Positions 1 through 6,204 of a stretch of 12,165 bases of DNA are shown in pieces. Position 1 is the stretch's first letter; each line of letters starts with the position of its first letter. Position numbers and translations under genes: made by a program. Below the pieces are notes generated by a model. That model saw only the letters and a program-made list of their open reading frames with translations, had not been told where the DNA came from and did no database searches. This DNA comes from Streptosporangiaceae bacterium. GTDB taxonomy: Bacteria > Actinomycetota > Actinomycetes > Streptosporangiales > Streptosporangiaceae. The stretch is from positions 1 to 12,165 of the forward strand of contig JASHTQ010000559.1 of the NCBI GenBank assembly GCA_030040475.1, written 5' to 3'.

Positions 1-171
1 GGCGATCACCTGGCGGGCGTCGGCGTGCTCGGCGTACAGGTCGGAGCACGGGTCGTCTTCGGCGAGCCGCCAGACCCCGTCGCGCTTGTCCCAGAACGCC
101 GACCACCCGGTGTGGCTGTCGAGGAACGCCGCGATCCGCGCGGCGTCATCGGGATCTGGCAAGTGGGTCAT
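1..171 (-). CDS. Small conserved actinobacterial protein, function unknown (3' end beyond window)
   Basis: An open frame reads leftward from an ATG at 171 to the window edge, giving 57 codons without a stop; the C-terminus is missing. The start is supported by AAGGA placed 8 bases upstream, overlapping the end of the preceding gene, and by a gap of only 11 bases to that gene. The visible protein starts MTHLPDPDDAARIAAF and is acidic and rich in Trp (W-S-A-F-W-D-K, then G-V-W-R). I recognise the general style of small hypothetical proteins that sit near XRE/DUF397 genes in Streptomyces, but I know of no function. It is the last visible member of a three-gene minus-strand cluster and probably shares its transcript. 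No signal peptide, membrane segment or catalytic motif is visible. Confidence 0.6.
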   Translation of the reverse strand, partial: MTHLPDPDDAARIAAFLDSHTGWSAFWDKRDGVWRLAEDDPCSDLYAEHADARQVIA

Positions 172-182
172 CGGGATAGTCC

Positions 183-452
183 TTAGCTTGCGGGGGCAGC
201 GCGGGAATGCTGGTCTGGCCGAAGGGGGTGCGGAGGGGCCTGGATGCCGGGTCGGGGACTCGGGCTGGCTGGTTGCCCGGCGCGGCGGCGGGCAAGCTCG
301 GCGTCGAGCAGGCCGAGGTAGGCGTGGGCCGGGCCGTACATGGCCGAGCCCGGCCGCAGCAGGCTCAGGCCGACGGCGGCGTCGCGGCGAGCGGCGCCAA
401 GGTCGTCGTCGGGCATGTCCGTGACGAGCCGGGCGAGATTCTGCTCACGCAT
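183..452 (-). CDS. Small conserved actinobacterial protein, 89 aa, function unknown
   Basis: This frame starts at ATG 452, begins MREQNLARLVTDMPDDDLGA, and stops at TAA 185-183. The start was chosen because it overlaps the end of the upstream gene by 8 bases, which suggests translational coupling, and because the sequence becomes protein-like from here; a longer upstream reading is Pro/Ser/Thr-rich and shares its bases with the neighbouring gene. Residues 1-55 look like a small helical domain (RDAAVGLSLLRPGSAMYGPA, then a helix ending in ELARRR). The last 35 residues are Pro/Ser/Ala-rich and probably disordered. It resembles hypothetical proteins found beside XRE/DUF397 pairs in Streptomyces; its role is not known to me. 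There is no membrane segment or nuclease motif. Confidence 0.65.
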   Translation of the reverse strand: MREQNLARLVTDMPDDDLGAARRDAAVGLSLLRPGSAMYGPAHAYLGLLDAELARRRAGQPASPSPRPGIQAPPHPLRPDQHSRAAPAS

Positions 453-672
453 TGCGGGCCGCGATCCTGGCGCGGTCGTCCTGCTCGGCGCGGACGGCGT
501 GGAGCCTGGCGTGCAGGTCATCCCCTGCCGCTGGCACCGGATGGCGGGGGCCGAGGAGCGCGATGGCGGACTCGAGCTGGCGGCGGTAGCCGGCCAGCTC
601 GAAGGTGGTCAGGGCGGGCAGCGGGTGCTCGGGTGGTTCGACGAGGACGCCGGACTGCTCGGTGTCAGTCAT
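445..672 (-). CDS. Small conserved actinobacterial protein, 75 aa, function unknown
   Basis: This is the first gene of the minus-strand cluster, reading from ATG 672 to a TGA at 447-445. The start MTDTEQSGVLVEPPEH is supported by GGAGG about 6 bases upstream. An in-frame ATG at 792 would add 40 residues, but those run through the intergenic region and carry no recognisable sequence. The protein is mostly two predicted helices: FELAGYRRQLESAIALL (about residues 22-38) and a second ending LHAVRAEQDDRARIAARNA. This fits a small alpha-helical hairpin that may bind a partner. Its stop overlaps the next start by 8 bases. It is divergent from the XRE regulator at 894, so the two sides may be co-regulated from the shared intergenic region. 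The function is unknown. Confidence 0.65.
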   Translation of the reverse strand: MTDTEQSGVLVEPPEHPLPALTTFELAGYRRQLESAIALLGPRHPVPAAGDDLHARLHAVRAEQDDRARIAARNA

Positions 673-769
673 GGCGCCTCCGCTCGGCGGCGCTGTCCGT
701 GTCCATGTGTCGTCGTAATGGCAGCGGCGTTCCATGCCGACAGGATGCCCCTTTCGGAGAAGTGAATGC

Positions 770-789
770 AAGGTTTCAGATAGAACCTT
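770..789. promoter_or_regulatory. Inverted repeat, candidate operator in divergent region
   Basis: AAGGTT (770-775) and AACCTT (784-789) are perfect inverted arms separated by 8 bases. The right arm overlaps the proposed -35 hexamer at 788. This geometry fits a dimeric HTH protein binding site, and autoregulation by the adjacent XRE regulator is a reasonable inference, but six-base arms can also arise by chance. Confidence 0.3.
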
Positions 790-816
790 CACATTAATTT
801 TCCCGTCTGAGAGAAT
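788..816 (+). promoter_or_regulatory. Candidate vegetative (HrdB-type) promoter for the XRE gene
   Basis: TTCACA (788-793) matches 5 of 6 bases of the TTGACA consensus. After a 17-base spacer, GAGAAT (811-816) matches 5 of 6 of TAGAAT. Transcription would begin near 823, giving a leader of about 70 bases before the ATG at 894. An alternative -10-like TAGGCT at 862-867 lacks a good -35 partner. Confidence 0.45.
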
Positions 817-893
817 TCATTTCGAACTGCAAATAAAGCTGCTTTCAAAGCGAAGGTGGGCTAGGCTTCGATCTGCAAGGAAGGGCGGAGACG

Positions 894-1778
894 ATGACGG
901 AAGGGACAACCGGCTCGACGGTGCCGCGCCGGCAGCTCGGCAGGTACCTGCGGGACCTGCGGGCCGGCCAGCGCATCACCGTGAAGACGGCGGCGGAAAA
1001 GCTGGAATGGTCGGAGACCAAGGTGTGGCGGATCGAGACCGGCCAGACCTCGCTGCGCAGCCACGACGTCGAGCTGATGTGCCGCATCTACGCCGCCCCG
1101 CCGGACCTGACCGAGGCCCTGATGGGCCTGGCCAGGGAAACCAAGGCCAAGGGCTGGTGGCACGCCTACGGCGACGTGATCCCGGAGGGGTTCGATGTCT
1201 ACATCGGCCTGGAGGAGGCGGCGTCGGAGCTCTCCTGGTACGAGGCGGAACTTGTGCCGGGACTGCTGCAGACCGAGCAGTACGCCCGGGCCGTCATCAC
1301 GGCGGACAATCCCGGCGTGGGCGAGGAGGAGATCGACCGCCGCGTCCGCCTGCGGATCGCCAGGCAGGCGCTTATCCGGCGGCAGACCGCGCCGCCTAAG
1401 CTGAAGGTGGTGCTGAACGAGGCCATCCTGCGCCGCCCGGTCGGCGGCACGGCGGTCATGGCCGCGCAACTCGGCAGCCTGGCCGACGCGGCCGGGCTGC
1501 CCCACGTGACGCTGCGGGTGGTACCGTTCCGCGCGGGACTGCACCACGGCCTCATGTCCGGCCCGTTCGTGATCCTGCGGTTCCCGCTGAACGGCGACGG
1601 CCGCGAGAGCGAGCCGGCCACGGTCTACGTCGACGGCTTCACCGGGGCCCTCTACCTGGACAAGCCGCGCGAGGTCGAACGGTACGCGGACGCATTCGAG
1701 AGCCTGTGGGGTGCCGCGCTTGACGAGCCGGCCACCAGGGGACTGATCAACCAAGCAGCGGAGGAGCTACGGCAATGA
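894..1778 (+). CDS. XRE-family helix-turn-helix regulator with DUF5753 domain, 294 aa
   Basis: The N-terminal part (about residues 13-68) is an XRE-type helix-turn-helix: RRQLGRYLRDLRAGQ, then the recognition region ITVKTAAEKLEWSETKVWRIE. The rest is the actinobacterial DUF5753 domain, recognisable from the segment around W113-Y115-E116 followed by LVPGLLQTEQYAR (residues 120-132) and the later HVTLRVVPF and GPFVILRF strands. Length fits the family (about 280-300 aa). Known relatives, including WhiJ-type regulators of Streptomyces, repress or modulate development and antibiotic genes and work with a DUF397 partner; DNA binding is expected, the target unknown. The start at ATG 894 has purine-rich AAGGAAGG at 877-884 and GGAG at 887-890. 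Its TGA overlaps the start of the next gene (ATGA), indicating translational coupling. Nothing ties it directly to the CRISPR operon. Confidence 0.9.
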   Translation: MTEGTTGSTVPRRQLGRYLRDLRAGQRITVKTAAEKLEWSETKVWRIETGQTSLRSHDVELMCRIYAAPPDLTEALMGLARETKAKGWWHAYGDVIPEGFDVYIGLEEAASELSWYEAELVPGLLQTEQYARAVITADNPGVGEEEIDRRVRLRIARQALIRRQTAPPKLKVVLNEAILRRPVGGTAVMAAQLGSLADAAGLPHVTLRVVPFRAGLHHGLMSGPFVILRFPLNGDGRESEPATVYVDGFTGALYLDKPREVERYADAFESLWGAALDEPATRGLINQAAEELRQ

Positions 1779-1978
1779 GCAGCAACGAATACCCCGGCGC
1801 ACTGTGGCGCAAGAGCCGCCACAGCAACGGGCAGGCCAACTGCGTGGAGGTCGCGGGCAACCAGCCCGGCATCGCCGTCCGCGACAGCAAGGATCCGGCC
1901 GGCCCGGTGCTGGCATTCGGGCGCGAGCAATGGCGCGCGTTCGCCGCGACGCTGAAGACCGGTGTTAACCCGGCGTGA
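1775..1978 (+). CDS. DUF397 domain protein, 67 aa, partner of the XRE/DUF5753 regulator
   Basis: This small protein carries the DUF397 signature: ALWRKSRHSNGQANCVEVAG (residues 9-28), then AVRDSKDPAGPVLAF and a closing W-R-A-F-A-A-T-L segment. The length is normal for the family. DUF397 proteins are confined largely to actinobacteria and are usually encoded next to XRE/DUF5753 regulators; genetic work on the whiJ-type loci of Streptomyces suggests that they modulate the partner repressor, and an antitoxin-like relationship has been discussed. The start ATG at 1775 overlaps the upstream TGA by four bases, so both proteins are probably made in a fixed ratio. A 408-base gap follows before the Cmr operon, with hairpins that probably end this transcript. 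Confidence 0.92.
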   Translation: MSSNEYPGALWRKSRHSNGQANCVEVAGNQPGIAVRDSKDPAGPVLAFGREQWRAFAATLKTGVNPA

Positions 1979-2028
1979 GTCGGCAGGCCCCGGATTCGCC
2001 CGCACCTCGGTCATCGGAGCGGCCGGGC

Positions 2029-2043
2029 CTCCCGCCTCGGGGG
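2029..2043 (+). terminator. Candidate hairpin terminator after DUF397 (first stem)
   Basis: CTCCCG (2029-2034) pairs with CGGGGG (2038-2043), with one G-U pair, around a CCT loop, 51 bases after the DUF397 stop. There is no U-tract; terminators without a U-tail are common in actinomycetes, so this remains tentative. Confidence 0.35.
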
Positions 2044-2053
2044 GCATCAGCGT

Positions 2054-2080
2054 CCGGCCCCGGCGGTAGGACCGGGCCGG
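2054..2080 (+). terminator. Candidate hairpin terminator after DUF397 (second stem)
   Basis: CCGGCCC (2054-2060) and GGGCCGG (2074-2080) form a perfect 7-base GC stem with a 13-base loop. It follows the first stem by 10 bases and would make a strong barrier. No U-tract follows. Together the two stems most likely separate the XRE/DUF397 transcript from the Cmr operon. Confidence 0.45.
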
Positions 2081-2085
2081 CGCGA

Positions 2086-2180
2086 TGCCTGCAGAGGAGC
2101 GTCTTCGTCTCTCGGGCCGATCCCTTCCCCGTGCGGGGGCACATTAGTGCAGGCAGGAGAGGGACTTACCGTGCCTCTCC
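2086..2180. ncRNA. Possible structured RNA element of unknown type
   Basis: TGCCTGCA (2086-2093) is a perfect inverted match to TGCAGGCA (2148-2155). This stem encloses a CCCC/GGGG hairpin with a GTGC loop (2127-2138). Immediately after it, GGAGAGG (2156-2162) pairs with CCTCTCC (2174-2180) across an 11-base loop, so the two outer stems could stack coaxially. The layout resembles a small structured RNA or leader, but I do not recognise a known riboswitch or RNA family, and no covariation evidence is available. Confidence 0.25.
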
Positions 2181-2282
2181 CGAAGTATGTCTAGTGACGG
2201 AACGGGGCAGGGCATCCGCTGTCGCACCAGCGGTCCGCTTACGGGCATTTCTCAGAATGCCGCCTATCTTAAGTTGTTTCCC

Positions 2283-2311
2283 TTGCGAGGTAGATTGACG
2301 GGCGCTAGCGT
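2283..2311 (+). promoter_or_regulatory. Candidate promoter of the Cmr operon
   Basis: TTGCGA (2283-2288), a 17-base spacer and TAGCGT (2306-2311) each match about 4 of 6 bases of the actinomycete vegetative consensus. The leader would be about 70 bases. The -10 overlaps a perfect 8-base palindrome, CGCTAGCG (2303-2310), which could be a protein-binding site. A second -35-like TTGACG lies at 2295-2300 but has no suitable -10. Confidence 0.3.
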
Positions 2312-2386
2312 ATCTCTGCTTCTCGTTCGGCGCGCGCATATGTGATCACCCTCATAGGCGCCGGACCTGCTGCGTTAGGGGAGGAA

Positions 2387-4147
2387 ATGGATCTTGTGCT
2401 GGTCACCCTTTCTGGTGTCCAGCGTTTTATCGCTGAGGCCCGTTCGACAGCCGACCTGAGCGCGGGCAGCGGGCTGGTGGCGGGACTTGCGTCGGCGATG
2501 ATCTCAGCGGTGCCGGATCGGTCTGAGCTCATCTTCCCGGCCGATGTCGGCCACCTGGGTGGGATGCCAAACCGGGTTGCCGTGCTGACTCGCGCGGGAG
2601 CGGGCCGGGATCTCGCCGATGTCATGACGAACGCGGCTCGGCGGAGATGGGAGGAATGGCTCAGCTCGGCGTTCCATGACAGCAGGCCGCACGAGACGCC
2701 AGGGTTCCCGTCGGTGCAATGGGTCGTCGTGCCGCTGGGAACGGACAGCTACCGTGACGGCTGGGAGCGGGCGCAAGCTGTCCTCGCCGCCCGCAAGCGG
2801 ATCCGTGATTTCCCGGCATACCGGGTTGACCAGCATGGGATATGCGCACTGACGGGCCGTTGGGCCTCTATTTCCGCGGCCCGGGCACCGAAGACCGGCT
2901 ACGCCCGGCGCAACGAAGCGCTCTCCGCGGTCGGGCACACCAAACGCTGGTATGGACGCGCGCATGGCGCGGGCTTCCCGTCAACGTGGTCGATCGCCAC
3001 GGCCCCGTACCGCGATGCGATTATCCGCTTGGGCGAGGATGACGGCGATCTGTGGGGGGCGGTGGCGGACCTCAATCAGGCCGTCGAGACCCTTCGCGAC
3101 AGCGTCGACGAGACAGCCGCGGCGACGATGCGGCGCGGGTCCGGCGCATTGCCCGGGATGACGGCAACCGACGACGAGGCCCTGGGATGGCTACGCGGCT
3201 TGGAGGGATCGTGGTCCGTTCCTGAGACATGGGCGCCGGACGGGCTGCGCCGGGATTATGACCTGAGCATAGAACCACCTGCGCGGCAGTGTGAGGACGG
3301 CCGTAGGGCCGCCGTCACGCTGGCCCGGGCGGCGGCCAAGGCCGGAATACCGCCCCTGTCTGCGTACCTGGCCGTGCTGGCGCAGGACGCCGACCGGATG
3401 GGGGAACGACTCGGCGCGTTCCCCGCCGGCGCCGGTGATCCGCTCCACTGGCACAGGTCCGTGTCCCGCGCCCTGGCCGATGTCGCACAGCGCCAGCAGG
3501 AAGCCGCCGAGTCGTCCGCTTGCCTGGGCCGGGTGGTCTACGCAGGCGGCGACGACGTCCTTGCCCTGCTGCCAGCCGAGCGTGCCCTGACCGCCGCCCG
3601 CACGCTCAACCAGATGTTCGCTGAGGATGGCGCTCTGGCCGCCACCCTCGGACCGGCGTCCGCGAGCACGGCGATCGTGTTCTTCCATGCCTCCTGGCCA
3701 CTTCAGTCTGCGGTCTCGGCCGCACAGGTGCTGCTCAAGGATGCGAAGAAACGCAGCAGGCCTGGCCTCGGCGTGGCCGTGCTGAACAGGGGCGGCGAGC
3801 GAGCCAGGGTCGTTCTGCCCTGGCTGGACCAGAGGGTGACTCCGGCGCGGCCCATGATCGGCTACCTCGCGGAGTTGGCGGCCGCGATCTCGGGCCCGCT
3901 GTCGGGGCGGCTGGCCTCGGGCCTGGAGGACGACCGGCAGGCCCTAGCCGAGCTCGGCCGAGACTGGCTGGAGCGGGAACTGTCCCGTCGGGCCGCGCGG
4001 CACGGGATCGCCGACGAGCACGTCCCGGCCGCCGGCCGCGCGCTGGCCGCGCTGTGCGGAAGCGCGCCGGGTGAGCGGGGTTTCGTCGACTGCGCGAACA
4101 GTGTGGTGGTCGCCCGCTTCCTTGCCGCTCAGGGGCGGTCATCGTGA
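2387..4147 (+). CDS. cmr2: Cas10/Cmr2, HD-less type III-B large subunit with GGDD cyclase motif, 586 aa
   Basis: This is the large subunit of the Cmr effector, which on target RNA binding converts ATP to cyclic oligoadenylates. The protein begins directly with the Cmr2 Palm-1 signature (GVQRFIAEARSTADLSAGSG at about residues 9-28, then LIFPA). A second signature, AQDADRMG with Asp334 and Asp336, precedes VVYAGGDDVLALLP, whose GGDD is at residues 387-390. The Palm cyclase therefore looks intact. No N-terminal HD nuclease domain is present; relatives carrying one are typically some 200 residues or more longer. The zinc-finger region keeps Cys153 (ICALTG), but the second Cys pair appears replaced in NEALSAVGHTKR. 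ATG 2387 was chosen because AGGGGAGGAA directly precedes it and homology begins there; GTG 2342 would add 15 unrelated residues. The stop overlaps cmr3 (GTGA). Confidence 0.95.
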   Translation: MDLVLVTLSGVQRFIAEARSTADLSAGSGLVAGLASAMISAVPDRSELIFPADVGHLGGMPNRVAVLTRAGAGRDLADVMTNAARRRWEEWLSSAFHDSRPHETPGFPSVQWVVVPLGTDSYRDGWERAQAVLAARKRIRDFPAYRVDQHGICALTGRWASISAARAPKTGYARRNEALSAVGHTKRWYGRAHGAGFPSTWSIATAPYRDAIIRLGEDDGDLWGAVADLNQAVETLRDSVDETAAATMRRGSGALPGMTATDDEALGWLRGLEGSWSVPETWAPDGLRRDYDLSIEPPARQCEDGRRAAVTLARAAAKAGIPPLSAYLAVLAQDADRMGERLGAFPAGAGDPLHWHRSVSRALADVAQRQQEAAESSACLGRVVYAGGDDVLALLPAERALTAARTLNQMFAEDGALAATLGPASASTAIVFFHASWPLQSAVSAAQVLLKDAKKRSRPGLGVAVLNRGGERARVVLPWLDQRVTPARPMIGYLAELAAAISGPLSGRLASGLEDDRQALAELGRDWLERELSRRAARHGIADEHVPAAGRALAALCGSAPGERGFVDCANSVVVARFLAAQGRSS

Positions 4148-5214
4148 ACGCCGAGCGCTGGGTGGTCTTGGAGCCTCTGGACACCTTGACCATACGAGAC
4201 GGGCGGGCGTTCGATGCGGGCCTGCAGTCCGTCGCGCATGCCGTCCAGCCGTCGCCGAGCACGCTGGCCGGAGCGATCGGTGCCGCCTACCGGGCGCCGC
4301 CCGGTGCGGGACTGGATGCTGCGGCACGGGGACGTCAGGTACCCGAACGGCTGCTTGGCCCGGTGCCGGTGATACGGAAGAACGGAATCTGGCGTACACG
4401 CTGGCCGGTCCCATTTGATGTCGTCGGCGCGGATGCGGATTCTGTGCCGCGCCGCCTGACCGTGGGCAGCCGGGCAGACGGCGGCAGCGAGATCCTGGCC
4501 GGCGTCGAGCATGACCTGCGCGGGTCGGTGACCACCCTGCTGACCGGCGAAGGCGATCCGGTCGGAGGCTGGTGGGAGACCGCCGAACTAGCCGACTACC
4601 TGGCAGAGGGCGACGTCTCTGGCGATACCGTGGCAGCGCCGTGGGACACCGAGCGGCGTGTCGGGCTGGCCCTGAACGAAGACGGCACCGCCTCTGAGCG
4701 CATGCTCTACTCCACCGAGCACTTGCGCCCCGCCGACGGACTGGGGTTCGCGGTGTGCTGTATCGGCGGCCCGAGCGCACCGCTGGCCGATACCGTGCCG
4801 CTGGGCGGCCGGGGCCGCTGTGCCCAGGTACACGACGAGGTCGACGCGCCGGTGCTGCCCCCGCCGGCTGCGCGAGCTTCCGACGGCCGGCTGCTGCTGT
4901 ATCTGGCCAGCCCCGCGGTGTTCACCGGCGGCTGGCGGCCAGACCTGTCCTGCTGGGCCGGCGCCGAACTGGTCGCCGCCGCGCTTGGTGACCCGCAGGT
5001 GATAACGACAGCCACCGCCGACCGGGCTACCGGGGCGATCGGGGGCGGGCAACTGATGTGGGCGGTTCCGGCGGGCAGCGTCTACTACCTGAAGTTCGGC
5101 AGCGAGGCCGCGGCGCTCGAAGCCGCGGCCGGATTGCGCCGCTCGACGTTGCCCCAGGCCAGGGACGCGCTGGCCACGGCGGGTTTTGGATTCGCACTGA
5201 CCGGGAGCTGGTGA
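4144..5214 (+). CDS. cmr3: Cmr3, type III-B RAMP subunit, 356 aa
   Basis: Cmr3 is a RAMP-fold protein that, with Cas10, caps the 5' end of the crRNA complex and binds the repeat-derived 5' tag. Family signatures are clear: VLEPLDTLTIRDGRAF near residues 8-23, followed by PSPSTLAGAIGAAYR; PWDTERRVGLALNEDGTA at about 166-183 with a following LYSTEHLRP; LGGRGRCAQV from residue 220; ASPAVFTGGWRPD; and VPAGSVYYLKF from residue 308 near the C-terminus. The length is typical. The start is GTG at 4144, overlapping the Cas10 stop by four bases, so the two partner proteins are probably translated in a coupled way. It lies between cas10 and cmr4, the usual order. No signal or membrane segment is seen. 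Confidence 0.93.
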   Translation: MNAERWVVLEPLDTLTIRDGRAFDAGLQSVAHAVQPSPSTLAGAIGAAYRAPPGAGLDAAARGRQVPERLLGPVPVIRKNGIWRTRWPVPFDVVGADADSVPRRLTVGSRADGGSEILAGVEHDLRGSVTTLLTGEGDPVGGWWETAELADYLAEGDVSGDTVAAPWDTERRVGLALNEDGTASERMLYSTEHLRPADGLGFAVCCIGGPSAPLADTVPLGGRGRCAQVHDEVDAPVLPPPAARASDGRLLLYLASPAVFTGGWRPDLSCWAGAELVAAALGDPQVITTATADRATGAIGGGQLMWAVPAGSVYYLKFGSEAAALEAAAGLRRSTLPQARDALATAGFGFALTGSW

Positions 5215-5220
5215 GCCGGA

Positions 5221-6204
5221 ATGACCACGGGCCTGAATCGCGCCCTGCTGTTCCTGTACGCGGAGACGCCGGTGCATCCCGGCGCGGACGCCGGGCAGGG
5301 CGCGCTGGACCTGCCCATCCAGCGGGAGGTGAGCAGCGGGCTGCCGATCATCAAGGGCGAGAGCCTGAAGGGCGCCCTGCGCGACCACCTCAGACCGCCT
5401 GTGCTGGATGAAGGCACCTGGAAGGGGATGTTCGGCTCGCCTCCGCCGGCGTCTGGCATCGCGGCGGGCGCTCTTTCGCCCGGCGGGGTCCGGATCCACG
5501 AGGCCCAACTGGTGGCATTCCCGGCGCCGTCGCTCGAAGGGTTCGCCTGGGTGACCGGCCCGCTCGCCCGCGCCCGGCTGGGTCGCCGCGCGGCCCTGGC
5601 CGGGCTTACCTACGAGGAAGTCGCCATGGGCTCCGATTCCGGCGCGCCTGAATCCCCGGAGGCCGAAGACGGCGACGACGATACCGGCTGCCTGATGACC
5701 GAGACCAGGACCAGGGGCGGCAAGAAGCCCCGCACCAAGTCGGTCGTGCTCGGCTCCTACGCGTTCACCGCGGTGGGCGATCCGGGCTTGGAGAAGTGGA
5801 CGGCACGCCTGGCCGAAGCGGCACTGCCGACACTCGACGAGCACAGCTTCTTCCGCAGGAAGCTGGTCAAGGACCTCTACCAGGTCTCCGACACGGCGTT
5901 GGCGGCCATCACGAAGGAGTGTACCGCCGTCGTAGCCAGGGTGCAGCTCGGCGCGCAGGACGAGGACGGCAACCCCACCAAGGCCGTCCGGCACGGCCCC
6001 TTCTACAGCGAGTACCTGCCCGCCGAGACCATCCTCGCGGCCCTGCTGGAATCGGCCTCCCCGGAATACCTCGCGGCACTCGCTGACCATCTCAACGACA
6101 CGGTGATCCAGGTGGGCGGCGACGAGACGATCGGCAAGGGCCTCATGTGGTGCCGGGTCGCCCGGCCGGATGGCGCGAGTCCAGCGAACGGCACGCGGCC
6201 ATGA
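5221..6204 (+). CDS. cmr4: Cmr4, backbone RAMP subunit and target-RNA nuclease, 327 aa
   Basis: Cmr4 forms the repeated backbone of the complex and cuts target RNA at 6-base intervals. The N-terminal hallmark is present: AETPVHPGADAGQGALDLPI with Asp30 followed by QRE, then GLPIIKGESLKGALRDHL. Asp30 aligns with the catalytic Asp26 of the Pyrococcus furiosus protein as I recall that sequence, so RNA cleavage should be intact. The C-terminal part has the glycine-rich QVGGDETIGKGLMWCRV. At about residues 137-170 there is a hydrophilic, acidic insert (EAEDGDDD) followed by a basic RGGKKPR stretch, which makes the protein somewhat longer than average. The start ATG lies 6 bases after the cmr3 stop, and the end overlaps cmr5 by four bases. 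Confidence 0.95.
   Translation: MTTGLNRALLFLYAETPVHPGADAGQGALDLPIQREVSSGLPIIKGESLKGALRDHLRPPVLDEGTWKGMFGSPPPASGIAAGALSPGGVRIHEAQLVAFPAPSLEGFAWVTGPLARARLGRRAALAGLTYEEVAMGSDSGAPESPEAEDGDDDTGCLMTETRTRGGKKPRTKSVVLGSYAFTAVGDPGLEKWTARLAEAALPTLDEHSFFRRKLVKDLYQVSDTALAAITKECTAVVARVQLGAQDEDGNPTKAVRHGPFYSEYLPAETILAALLESASPEYLAALADHLNDTVIQVGGDETIGKGLMWCRVARPDGASPANGTRP

Larger units (their letters stand above)
673..893. other. Divergent intergenic region, AT-rich for this genome
   Basis: This 221-base gap separates the minus-strand small-gene cluster from the XRE regulator. Bases 760-850 are much richer in A/T than the surrounding genes, as expected for a regulatory region. It holds a plausible plus-strand promoter (788-816) and an inverted repeat (770-789). 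I could not identify a convincing minus-strand promoter. Confidence 0.6.
1979..2386. other. Gene-free region between DUF397 and the Cmr operon, rich in inverted repeats
   Basis: I see no credible coding frame here. Reading downstream, it holds two GC-rich hairpins (2029-2043, 2054-2080), an 8-base inverted repeat enclosing a small hairpin (2086-2155), another hairpin starting at the next base (2156-2180), a 6-base-arm hairpin (2216-2233) and a candidate promoter (2283-2311). It contains no tRNA and no repeat-spacer periodicity. Confidence 0.7.

Noticed and set aside
2121..2140. CCCC-GTGC-GGGG hairpin as a CRISPR repeat remnant
   Set aside because: It resembles palindromic actinobacterial repeats only superficially; there is a single copy and no second repeat or spacer spacing nearby.
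2295..2300. TTGACG as the -35 of the Cmr operon promoter
   Set aside because: No -10-like hexamer lies 16-18 bases downstream; TTGCGA at 2283 with TAGCGT at 2306 has better geometry.
2342..2386. GTG start for Cas10, adding 15 residues
   Set aside because: No ribosome-binding site precedes it, the added residues do not resemble Cmr2, and ATG 2387 sits right after AGGGGAGGAA.
2387..2700. N-terminal HD nuclease domain in Cas10
   Set aside because: The protein opens directly with the Palm-1 segment GVQRFIAEAR; no His-Asp pair in an HD arrangement is present.
4588..6090. Long minus-strand open frame of 500 codons across cmr3 and cmr4
   Set aside because: It runs antisense to two unmistakable Cmr genes, has low-complexity Gly/Arg/Gln composition and matches no family; long antisense frames are expected in high-GC DNA.
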